The notes beneath the pieces were generated by a model that was not told where the DNA came from, did not search any database, and saw only the letters and a list, made by a program, of their open reading frames with translations. Below are positions 22,640 to 33,044 of a stretch of DNA of 64,000 bases, piece after piece. Position 1 is the stretch's first letter; the number at the start of each line of letters is the position of its first letter. Source of the DNA: Impatiens glandulifera. Lineage: Eukaryota; Streptophyta; Magnoliopsida; Ericales; Balsaminaceae. Position numbers and translations under genes: made by a program. The stretch spans positions 55,179,771-55,243,770 of the forward strand of contig NC_061867.1 in assembly GCF_907164915.1 (NCBI RefSeq), in the 5' to 3' direction.

Positions 22640-23275
22640 CACTGGCTGCAATTCAGCCCTCTTCGTATTCCCCTCTCTCTCAATGCTAAAGGGTTTATTT
22701 CAATGTGACTCTTCTTCCTATCTTTTTCGAACAAAAATTCTATAAAATCACTCCCCTGTTTGTACATTCGAACTCCGGTCCAACTTTCGCGAAGCAAAAT
22801 AAAGCTCTCATTGTCGTCGAAAATTGTATGTTCTTAAGGATGAAACCTTATTTTATCTTAGTATTGTAGTTTATCTTTTAATGGTATTTAAATCATTATA
22901 TGAACAAGGAAATCGATAATATAAAAATAATGCTTTGTTTTTAATATAAACATGTTTATAAAACTAACTAAGAAAAATACTACACCTTATTTGTAATGAA
23001 TATGACACTTTTATGATATGTTATTATCATATGGATAGTTCTTTCATGTTTCTATCTTGTCATATTTTACAGCCTTGTCTATAATTGTAGATACATATTT
23101 ATAGAAAATAAGGAACATATAATGGAGTAATGTCTGCTATTCTGTGATGTGGGTGTTCCTTGCCCATGTGGAGTGTTTTTAAGACAAGAAGAAGATGAGA
23201 CAGGTCTGGCTATGTCGAGCCAAACTAGCAACATCAACTCTTTGAAAGACTTGTTTTTGAAGAAATTCGTCTAAT
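22640..23275 (+). pseudogene. Unrecognised gene fragment G1 (paralogue of 45224-45858)
   Basis: The first part reads toward FVHSNSGPTFAKQ and looks like an exon ending near 22826. A second part after a TTTTACAG acceptor (near 23073) reads ENKEHIME, a stop, then CLLFCDVGVPCPCGVFLRQ and a Ser/Asn-rich end near 23272. In the partner copy the position of this stop is an open Glu codon. I do not recognise the family. The VPCPCG motif and the paired conservation suggest a real small gene at some point; this copy is broken. Confidence 0.4.
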
Positions 23276-23335
23276 TTAAATTGATAAATTGTTAAAATAA
23301 TTTAGAACACTTGGTTTAATGTTTAAATCAATGCG

Positions 23336-23769
23336 GTTAAAGTCTCGAGTTAACTCTTAAAATCTTACAGTTTTACGACTTCAAAGAAGGTTTAACGAGT
23401 CTATTTTAAATAAACTATTAAATTAAATTTACAATAAAAAGATTTTACGTTTTAAAATATAAATTTATATTTAAAAATTAAAAAATAAAGTTATTATTTA
23501 TTTAAATAAATAAATAAAATTAATTTTGTAACTATAATTTTTTTATAGTGTTATTATTTAATATTATATTTTAATTAATTTTATATTTAGATATATAAAT
23601 TCTTAAAATTGGATAAATATAAAATACTTGATTATAATTATGTATATAAATAATAATAATATGTAACTATTATTTTTTAAATTAAAATCTTACAATTTCA
23701 TCTAAACTCTAGATTTTACGAGTTTACAACTAGCAAACGATTTTACATAAACTCTCGATTTTGACAACC
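23336..23769. mobile_element. MITE-like repeat R, copy 1
   Basis: AT-rich, non-coding, starting GTTAAAGTCTCGAGTTAACTC and ending AAACTCTCGATTTTGACAACC. The two ends are imperfect inverted repeats of each other (GTYAAAATC..GAGTT core). Two other copies lie at 42946-43434 and 45910-46408. No transposase is present and the target duplication is unclear. Confidence 0.55.
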
Positions 23770-23799
23770 TTAGTTCAAATACAACTTATAATTAGAACC

Positions 23800-24010
23800 A
23801 TCAATTTGGGTTAGGCCCGTTGGGTTGGCCCATCCCGCCAAACAATTAAGACGTGTTGGGTTGAAATATTAGCAACCCATTTGGAAGTGGGCCTACACAG
23901 CCAGCCCGTTCGGGTTGCGGGCCTAGGCGGGTCGGACTTGAGTTGACCCGTAGGTCGAAACAAAAATCTAATCTGATTTATAGCCTTATAGGCATACCGC
24001 ATAGCCTTAA
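23800..24010. repeat. GGCCCG-rich patch following repeat R
   Basis: A GC-richer patch in AT-rich DNA with phrases such as GGCCCGTTGGGTTGGCCC and GGCGGGTCGGACTTGAGTTG. A close copy follows repeat R copy 3 at about 46445-46640. It marks the equivalence of the two duplicated units. Confidence 0.6.
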
Positions 24011-24324
24011 TTTTTTTTCTCTTTTAGGCAACACTACAACAAACATTGAAGAGAAAGACAATGAAACAAAAAGATTTGACATGAATTATATCTCGATTGA
24101 TGATATTTAAAGAATGTTGACTTTAATGAAAATTTTATTTTATGATTTTTTTAAATTTTAGTTATTTTTTAACTATTTGATCAATTAATGTGTAACGATA
24201 AATAAGACTCTTGTTTGGTGTGTATTTCTTTAAGACTTTGTCCTTCTATTGTTAATGAATTATGATTTTATTTCAACTAAGTTGTCCTGCTTATTTGTGT
24301 CATCCATGTCGTTCGTGACACGGG

Positions 24325-24433
<109 letters not shown>

Positions 24434-24655
24434 GCACAATTGATATTGAGAATTTTATTTATTTAGTTTTATATTTATTTATATCAATTGGTTTATTTTA
24501 AAATAATTTAAAATTTAATTAATTAATTTGAAAAATGGTTGATACACCGATCTAAACTAATTATTATTTATAATGAGTCTGTGTATGGATTATTAAAAAT
24601 CAAATATTGGATCAGGACTATTTTAAAATTATAAATTATGGTTTTGAAAATTCAT

Positions 24656-25540
24656 GATCAAACAAGCCTTATGGTTGTTTTAGGCCTGGCTTGATTTGAG
24701 TTGTTTCACAAAGGAATTAATTATTAGAAATATTTCATTATTAATTCCTTTAAGGTATAAGTAAAATCGACTACGCCTAAATTGAACCGAATTGTCTTAA
24801 ATCGAACCAAAACCAACCAAATTGATTGACTGATGAAATCGGTAAATTGAACCTAATGCATCAAACCGACTAACCGGTCAAGGTTAAAATTTAAAAAAAA
24901 TATACATTATTTGATTACAATATATAGTTGATACATATAATTAAAATTTTAACCATTAAACTAAAATATATATACCCTTTTTATTTATTTCAAAACAAAT
25001 ACATATTGATATTAGTTTTTCAAAATAATTTTAAGTATATTTGGAATATATAGCAATAATTTTTTTAGATGGAATAAAATCGATCGAATTGACCAAACTA
25101 TGAATGAAAATCGATCAAACGAACCGAACTATGAATGAAAATTGAATTTTTTCAAATCAATTTTAGCAGTTTGGTTTTACATTTCGATATAGCTTGACTC
25201 TAAATTCCTCAACTAATCATATCAATTAAAATCTCAATCCAATATACTAAAATAAGAGCTATATTCTTATATTTTAAACTATATTCAAAAGGAAAATTTA
25301 GTAATACAACATTAATTAACCAATTGTGTTTCTTTTCTGAAAAAACATGAAACATTTGTTTATATATTTATTAGTGACATCTAAACATTACAAAATAACT
25401 ACATTTCTTAATTATTTTTCAAATAATCTTATTTGATGTGTTATTGAAAATATGTATGTTATAGGACTAAAAATATTATTAATTATATATTTTAATTAAA
25501 TATCTAAATAATGTGAATGATAATAAATTATTTTAACTAA
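24656..25540. repeat. Dispersed repeat S, copy 1
   Basis: An approximately 0.9-kb non-coding repeat, starting GATCAAACAAGCCTTA and ending near AAATTATTTTAACTAA, with many AACCGA/AACCAA phrases in its first third. Four copies in the same orientation are in the window: here, 29968-30849, 47311-48183 and 52278-53076. No open frame and no clear ends are seen. Confidence 0.65.
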
Positions 25541-25903
25541 ATAAATAGACTCGTATTCAAAGGATTGTTCTATTTGTCAGAAATATGAAACATATAATTT
25601 TTTTATTAAAAAGTATCTCATTAAATATTTATTACTTTTATAATTTAAATATATTATTATTAAAAAAAATTCATAATTGTTTTTTAAAAAAATGATAAAA
25701 AATTATAACTATATTTTTTTCAAATTTAAGAATTAAATTAAATTTACAAATACTTTATACCAAAATTTTGACAACATTGAATGAATTTAACTTTTCGTTT
25801 AACCTAATATGCTAACCTAATTTTAAAAGGCAATAACAAAAATCAATAAAAATATCGACAAGGAGGCGGCTACCACGAGGAGGCGGCCATCCCGAGAAGA
25901 AAA

Positions 25904-27622
25904 ATGAGGACGAAGAGAACAGAGAAACGACCGGCCGTCTATAGCCTAGCGCGCACTGACAATGACAAAGATGTAAGGAAAAAAAGACTAGAAAACGAGA
26001 CTGAACCTACAAATGGAAGGTACAAACTTGAATTTTAGTCTATCTCGAAATTTCAAATCTTAAATAGGTGTGTTTTAATGGAAATCTAATTGACGAGATT
26101 TGGGATTGAGGTTGAGATCTTGAAATTGATAGGTTATTAATGTGACATTGAATAAGAAATGGACTGTTTTGAGATCCTCTAAAGTTTCTTCTTCGGCTTT
26201 TGCATAGTAGTTTTTTATGTATTTTTTTTGTTTCTCACCTTATTGAAATTTTCATTATTGTATTAAGTGCATTTTTTGTTCTGTTTTCTCACATTTGATT
26301 TGGCTTGCAAACTTTTTTTTATTCAATTGTATATCTGTAAATTACATTGATTTTTTAATTTGTGAATGTAGTGGTAGCCTTTCGAAGATTACGAAATCAA
26401 TCATTGAGGAAAAAAGTATTCTATCAGATTCAGGAGCTATGCTAAACAACCACAAGAGGAAACCTGAAAACTCAAGTACTAATGCATCAAGGAAGCAACA
26501 GGTTTTCTTACTATCCTCAACAATTTATTATGTTTTTTTATTCTAAGAGTAATTAGATGTAATTGAGGCACCAAATCAAACTTTTTTTTGTTAGTATGTA
26601 TGATCTAGTATTGAAGAAGAGAAAACCTATAAATAGGCTCTAAGCATCTATAGTAAAGATTTTCTTCATAATTTACATCTAATTGCACATTTTAAGAGAA
26701 ATAAATATCAAGATCTTTAAAACTATAGATAAAATGGGTTATTTCATTGTGGGGTAGTAAATACTATTAGAAAATGGGTTATTTCCCTATAGGAGTTGTG
26801 ATAGTTTCTACTAATTAAAAAAAAAGATTGTTTGTTCCAAAAGCTTATCAAATTTAAAGATTCTCAATATCAAAATGTTTAAAAATTATACAAAATTTTA
26901 AAAACATGTTAAGATCTTATTTATGTAGTTTTTAAATTTCTACTATAAACTATTTTCTCATTTCTTTCAACATAACATATTCAATACATCTATTACAGTA
27001 TAGATCCATGAAGGAGATCATGGCAATCGAAGATGTCAAAATATCGGAAAGCAACATGATTGTGGAATCTTTAGTGACTGATGATAAAATTGTCATGGAT
27101 ATGAATGAGTCAATCCAATCATTTTCAGAAGCTACGATGGAGATTGTTCAAACTCTTCCTCTATTAGGAAGACCTTTCTTTGAAGTGATAATCGGTCAAG
27201 ATAATCTTGCACCATTTTATCAATTGGTAATATTCTAAATTCTATATAATAGTTTATCTATATATATGTTTCATAATTCAATATAATTATGCAATTTCAA
27301 TCAGCAGGATGTTCCGGAGGAAATGAATAGATTTTTACCCGAGGACAATGTTCGAGCCTTTTTGGAGCATGGTGGGAAGAGGTGGAAGATAGTTTATTAT
27401 GGAAGTGACAAGAATAAAACAAGGCTCAATGGCAATTGGAAAACATTTGCTATCGACAACAATCTAAACTTGAAAGATGTGTGTTTGTTCGAGCTGATGG
27501 ATGAGAGTAGCAGTCGTTGCATCATCTTTCGAGTAGAAATTCGGAAAGAAGCTCTTCCAATAACTGTTGAACAGGGAAATGAAGCTGAAATTTTGGGTAA
27601 GAATGTTATCATTATCGATTAA
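25904..27622 (+). CDS. B3-domain DNA-binding protein, copy B
   Basis: Four exons: 25904-26019, 26372-26501, 26999-27226 and 27308-27622, giving 262 residues. Exon sizes match copy A except that exon 3 is 12 bp shorter and exon 4 six bp longer. The exon 2 acceptor sits a few bases earlier than in copy A (GAATGTAG|TGGTAGCC), but the size is unchanged. The single B3 domain is at about 136-245 with WKIVYYG, LNGNWKTF and DVCLFELMDE all present. The tandem acceptor CAGCAG before exon 4 is kept. It is most similar to copy D at 48509, its positional equivalent in the second unit. All exons are open, so it is probably functional. Confidence 0.85.
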
Positions 27623-28188
27623 GAGCTCGCTTCTAGTTGATTTCTATTTTATTTTAGTATTGTTCTAACTTAATTAATATACTTTTGTTTGGAGATACAG
27701 TTTATTTAGAGAATTAATATTGTATGGATTTATCTTTTTTCATTTCTCAATTATATTTGAACAATTATAGTTTTATTATTGATCTTTTATTACATTATTA
27801 TTTGTTTATATTAGTTAGTTTAAATGAAAAAAAGAGATACATATTTGTCAAGGTTGTTTTGGGAAAGAAAAACAAACTAATCATTATCATTTATTTGGAT
27901 TTATGCAATTATGATATATAAAGGTTGCAAAAACAAAGCTAAAAAATATAGTTGTCATCACATGAAATTTCATAAAAGTACTATTATTTCCTAAAATATC
28001 ATAGATTATCTTAATTAGTTTAAAATAATAATTATAATGTTTTATATTGAATTACAATCATAAGAAATAAACTAGTACTACATTAATATATAATCATGGG
28101 ATCAAAGTACCATACAAACTGGAATAAAGACTAATTAGAAACCATTTTTAAATATTAGAGACTTGAACACAAATTTAATTTTTCTTCT

Positions 28189-29058
28189 GAATATACAATA
28201 TAATTTTTTAATAATCAAATAACTATTTATTAACTTTTTTATAAATAATTATCGTATATTAAAATGATAAGAATCATTTAATCACAACGATATGATATAA
28301 AAAAAATTACTCAATGGGTTATCGAGCTCGTAGATCATTGAGAAAAACGATTAACTCATCGACCGATTCTTTCGAATTCTCGGAACGGAACACGAAAAGT
28401 GTCATAATAATAGCATTATTAATGATACGCATTGAGATCTTTTCCAAAAAAAAATTATACGTATCGGACGATTACGATCATTGAAAGTTCGACGATTTCT
28501 CTCAAACTAAATAGTTCACCAAAAAATAATTTAGATGGTATCAAAATTATGTATGTTTTTCATATGAGTCCCATCAATGAAAGTTCGACGATTTCTCTCA
28601 AACTAAATAGTTCACCAAAAAATAATTTAGATGGTATCAAAATTATGTATGTTTTTCATATGAGTCCCATTGAATATACAATATAATTTTTTAATAATCA
28701 AATAACTATTTATTAACTTTTTTTTAAATAATTATCGTATATTAAAATGATAAGAATTATTTAATCACAACGATATGATATAAAAAAAATTACTCAATGG
28801 GTTATCGAGCTCGTAAATCATTGAGAAAAACGATTAACTCATCGACCGATTCTTTCGGATTCTCGGAACGGAACACGAAAAGTGTCATAATAATAGCATT
28901 ATTAATGATACGCATTGAGATCTTTTCCAAAAAAAAATTATACGTATCGGACGATTACGATTATTGAAAGTTCGACGATTTCTCTCAAACTAAATAGTTC
29001 ACCAAAAAATAATTTAGATGGTATCAAAATTATGTATGTTTTTCATATGAGTCCCATC
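28189..29058 (+). repeat. Nested tandem duplication, 483 + 387 bp
   Basis: A block starting GAATATACAATATAATTTTT at 28189 repeats almost perfectly from 28672. The first block also contains a 96-bp inner unit (from GAAAGTTCGACGATTTCTC) twice in a row, at 28483 and 28579, whereas the second block has it once; this accounts for the 96-bp length difference. Short open frames over it are chance products. A diverged relative in unit 2 lies near 50830-51420. Confidence 0.9.
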
Positions 29059-29313
29059 AATCCAACATTCTCAGTAATTACCCAAAACTCGGGCATCACC
29101 TAATGAATCTAAATAATATTTCACAAAAAATTTCAAATATTAGTCATCCCGATAATACAAAAGTAAGTGAGTTGTTAGTTCAACATTCTCAAGACAACTA
29201 CGACAACTATTAACCCTAACTTTTTTTTATGCACATTCGAGAATTAAAATAAACAATTATGATTGAACACTTTTATATTAATAGTGAAATGTCATATTAT
29301 AAAATCATCTCTT

Positions 29314-29800
29314 TTAATAAAAGATAAATGAACTTCTTTTTCTTTCGACAAGATGATAAGCATGTTTGGTTCTTACAAACAACAACCAACTACTCAAAAT
29401 TCCTAACATCAACAACAATCCCCAAACCACAAAAGTCATCGTATAACATCCCCTACCCATACAAACCATTGATGTTTCCACTCCAACAAACATCGCCTTC
29501 AAAAAGCTCGACACTTGTATATTCGCATCGTACACCACCACGGCCAACAAACCCAACATAAACGAGCCCATTGGTATATTAGTTATCAAAAGATTATGGT
29601 TTTCACCGGCACTGTTCGGACCAAACAACTCAGAAGTCACAAACACTGCCGCGGCGAACACGAATCCAGAGCACAGCCCTACAATCGCGGTCGCCACACA
29701 TAATACTACTTTACTCCCGGATATTATCAAAATTAAGAATGCAAACGGTAATGGGACTATCGACATTGCTAGCCATCCTGTCCTCGGGAAATACATCTTA
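29314..29800 (-). pseudogene. NFD4-like transporter pseudogene, exon 3 (unit 1)
   Basis: Paralogue of the last exon of the intact gene at 51625. The frame stays open and reads MYFPRTGWLAMSIVPLPFA through LVERKRSSFIFY, covering the C-terminal membrane segments of the nodulin-like/MFS fold. The 3' splice site before it has changed from TTTGCAG to TTTGTCG, so normal splicing is lost. The frame therefore runs on into intron sequence upstream. Confidence 0.85.
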
Positions 29801-29967
29801 CGACAAACATGGTCAATTACATCGTTCAAATCATTAACGAACCAAAATAATAACAATAATAATAAAATGACAAATTGGTAATAGAACATTGAATTTGCAC
29901 AGCAAACTATGTTATTTTCAAATAATGTTATTTTCAAATTATGGGGTAGATTATTTAAATAATCCTT

Positions 29968-30849
29968 GATCAAACAAGCCTTATTTTTGCTTTAGGACTA
30001 ATTTAATTTGAGCTGTTTGACAAGGAATTAATGATTAGAAATATGTCATTATTAATTCCTTTAAGGTGCAAGTAAAATAGACTGAATCGTCTAAACTAAA
30101 TTGAATTGGTCTAAACCAACCGACCAAATTGAATGACCGACAATTTATGAAATTGGTAAATTGAACCCAACGGTTCAGTTGATCGGTTTAGTGATGATCG
30201 AACAGTCAACCCCAACATTAAAAATTATACATAAAATGTCTTTTAATAATTAAAATTTTAACCATTAAACTACAATGTATATACCCTTTTGTTATTTATT
30301 TTCAAAACAAATATACATTTATCAAAGTAAATTTCATGTATAATTGTATTATTTAGCTATAGATTTTTTACGAACAAACAAAATCCATCGAATGGACCAA
30401 ACCGGTCGAATTGATCTTCTAACCGATTAAACGAACCGAAACCGAATTTTTCAAACCGATTTTGTTGTTCATCTCGATATACAGAGTATAGATTTAACAT
30501 AAATTTCTCTATTAATCGGATCAATTAAATCATAATCCAATATATTAAAATAGGATATATATTCTTTATATTTTAAACTATATTCAAAAGGAAAATTTAG
30601 TAATAAAACATTAAATAACTAATTGTGTTTTCTTTTCTAAAAACATGACACGTTTGTTTACATGTATATTAGTGTATCTAAGCACAACAAAAATATTTAA
30701 CCAAAACATTTGCAATCTGACAAAAGCATTACAAAATAAACAAAGTTCTTAATTATTTTTCAATTAATCTTATTTAATGTGCTATTGAAAATCATATTGT
30801 ATGTTATATGACTAAAAAATTATGTGGATGAATAAATCATTTTAACTAA
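29968..30849. repeat. Dispersed repeat S, copy 2
   Basis: Lies in what was intron 2 of the unit-1 transporter pseudogene and corresponds to copy 4 in intron 2 of the intact gene. It is in the same orientation as copy 1, so the two flank B3 copy B and the pseudogene exon as direct repeats about 4.4 kb apart. Confidence 0.65.
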
Positions 30850-30864
30850 GGATTTGAAACTTAC

Positions 30865-30956
30865 TCTCGCAAAATGTCAGGCATGGTCGAGAGAAGGCGA
30901 CCGAAGAACGAACATGCCGAGTAAAGAGCAAGAACGAAGGTCGTACTCGTACCATA
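30865..30956 (-). pseudogene. Transporter pseudogene exon 2, 3' piece
   Basis: The last 92 bases of exon 2, up to the young copia insertion. The donor GTAAGT is still present at 30864. The piece ends at the target site CCATA (30952-30956), which is repeated at 37177-37181 after the element. Confidence 0.85.
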
Positions 30957-31453
30957 TGTTAGAATTATATGGATTTATAATTCTAAAATGGATTTAAATT
31001 ATTTGACTAAAGGTTATATATGTTATTATTATTAAGCTAAATCAATTTTAAGTGATTTATAAAGATTAAGGGATTTTGGGGTATATTGAAAGTAATATGG
31101 ATAATTTATATATGTGTAGATACCTTAGGATAATTTTATATTTTGTGATGGTCAAAATAAAATTATCAAATAAAGCATATAAAATGGGTTATGGTCCACA
31201 ATTCACTCTCACCTACAATCCTTGGAGCCTCCATCGATCCATAGAGAGAGAAGAAGGTGATTGCTGAGTTTGGAAGATCAAAACACCCAATCTTCTGTGA
31301 TAGACAGAGGATAATGGATCAAGGTATTTTTCTCACTCTAATAGTTTGCCTGTAGTCTTCAACTAAAAGATTTTGGATGATAGGTTTCTTCCTCTAATGA
31401 TTTAGTTTGTATTCTAAGATTTATTCACTTAGTTTTTAGAATTGGATCTAACA
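30957..31453 (+). repeat. Copia-1 5' LTR
   Basis: 497 bp, begins TGTTAGAATTATATGG and ends GGATCTAACA. It differs from the 3' LTR at a GGGG/GGAG site (about 31080) and an ACAATTC/CCAATTC site (about 31200). It should carry the element's promoter. Confidence 0.95.
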
Positions 31454-31455
31454 AT

Positions 31456-31467
31456 TGGTATCAGAGC
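31456..31467 (+). other. Copia-1 primer-binding site
   Basis: TGGTATCAGAGC, two bases after the 5' LTR, complementary to the 3' end of plant initiator tRNA-Met, the usual primer for copia reverse transcription. Confidence 0.92.
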
Positions 31468-32279
31468 ATGGATTTGTTAGACTACAAGTAATCAATTAGG
31501 GTTATTTTGGAATCAATTTTTCAGAATTACTTTAGGGTTTGTTTTGCATGTGTCTATTTCCGCAAAATTATCTGATGCATGTTAAGGATTATTGTTTGAT
31601 CATTCATTATATGATGAATTGAACAATTTTGGGGGTGAAAATCAATGAATGAGTGATTTTCAATGTTGGATGCAGCCCCTCTTTGTTTTTTTAGATCGAT
31701 GGGGTTAGGATTGGTCTGTAATTGACTAAACCTTTTGCGATTATCCCTATTCGATCTAAAATGATTTTGTTTGTCTATTGTTTGAGCATATATGTGAATT
31801 ATAACTCTTTCGTGCAATTTTATGACGTCTTACATTGTAAAATAGGATAGTTGAGTAACATGCTATAAAATTAGCCTCTTGCTGTAATTGTCTTGTTTTA
31901 TATGTTGGGCATGAGACATGACATTGTATGAATATTCACCGGCCCAAAGGAAGGTAGATGTTTATACATTGACATGGATTGTTGCAGTATTAAAATATGT
32001 GACAATTATTAGGTTGCCATGTGAACATTGAATTTGTCCAAAGATAAATCCATTGTTTGACAGGTCTTGTTGTCAATATTTATGTACTGGACCAAGTTGC
32101 CAATTACAGGTTAACACTTTTAGTCAAAAGATTAGGTGTTGATGTTGTTCCGGTTTCTTGTTGATGGATGCACAATAATATGAGTTACATTATTATTAAA
32201 TATATATGCACATTATTTTGTGAGCTTACATTATTTTATATTCTCTATTATTACAGTTAACATTTCAAGTATCATAGGT

Positions 32280-33041
32280 AATGTTAATGCAGTTCCTATG
32301 CTTAATGGAACTAATTATAAAGTCTGGAAAGAGAACGTTATGATTGTTCTCGGGTGCATGGATCTTGACATTGCACTTAGGGTCGCACGCCCCCCATCTC
32401 TTACAGCATCAAGTACTCTTGATGATAAAAGAGAGCTGGAAAAGTGGGAGCGTTCGAATCGTGTAAGCTTAATGATCATGAAACGTGCTATTCCAGAAGC
32501 ATTTCGGGGCAATTTGTCGGAAGACAATGATGCTAAAGCATTCCTAGATGCACATGAGAAGCGTTTTGAGAAAAACGAGAAGGCTGAAACAAGTACGCTT
32601 TTAGCTAAGCTTGTTTCACTCAAGTATAATGGCAAAGGGAATATTAGGGAGTACATTATGGAAATGTCTCATCTTGCTTCAAGACTTAAGGACCTTAAGT
32701 TAGAGCTGTCTGAAGAACTGCTTGTCCATTTAGTCTTGATTTCTCTTCCTTCTCAGTTTGGGCAGCTTAAAATAAGTTATAACTGCCAGAAGGATAAATG
32801 GACACTTAATGAGCTGATATCTCATTGTGTTCAAGAAGAAGAGAGAATTAAGCATGATCGAACAGAAAGTGCTCATATGGCATCATCTTCCAAAGACAAA
32901 GAGAATAAGAAAAGGAAGAAGAAAGCTGTAGCTGTGGGTGCTCCTTCTCAATTGAAACAGAAAAAGTCTAACGGCTTGAACTGTTTCTTCTGTAGAGAAG
33001 AAGGACATCAAAAGAAAGATTGTCCTAAGTATCATGCATAG
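32280..33041 (+). CDS. Copia-1 Gag
   Basis: The frame is open from about 32220 and the recognisable capsid-like region starts near 32290 (AVPMLNGTNYKVW). It continues through LVSLKYNGKGNIREYIMEM and ends with a CCHC zinc knuckle (CFFCREEGHQKKDC) near 32980-33030. Gag forms the cytoplasmic particle that packages element RNA. The frame closes at an amber codon (33039-33041) a few residues after the knuckle; the next codons continue in the same frame into pol. The exact start codon is uncertain because no ATG sits at the beginning of the conserved region. Confidence 0.85.
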   Translation, partial: NVNAVPMLNGTNYKVWKENVMIVLGCMDLDIALRVARPPSLTASSTLDDKRELEKWERSNRVSLMIMKRAIPEAFRGNLSEDNDAKAFLDAHEKRFEKNEKAETSTLLAKLVSLKYNGKGNIREYIMEMSHLASRLKDLKLELSEELLVHLVLISLPSQFGQLKISYNCQKDKWTLNELISHCVQEEERIKHDRTESAHMASSSKDKENKKRKKKAVAVGAPSQLKQKKSNGLNCFFCREEGHQKKDCPKYHA

Positions 33042-33044
33042 CGC

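Noticed and set aside
28432..29103. Repeated frames with IESSTISLKLNSSPKNNLDG
   Set aside because: They arise from the nested tandem duplication; the unit-2 relative does not keep the frame.
29328..29703. Plus-strand frames of 62-77 codons over transporter exon 3, repeated at 51639-52014
   Set aside because: Antisense shadows of the open transporter exon; no domain or conserved start.
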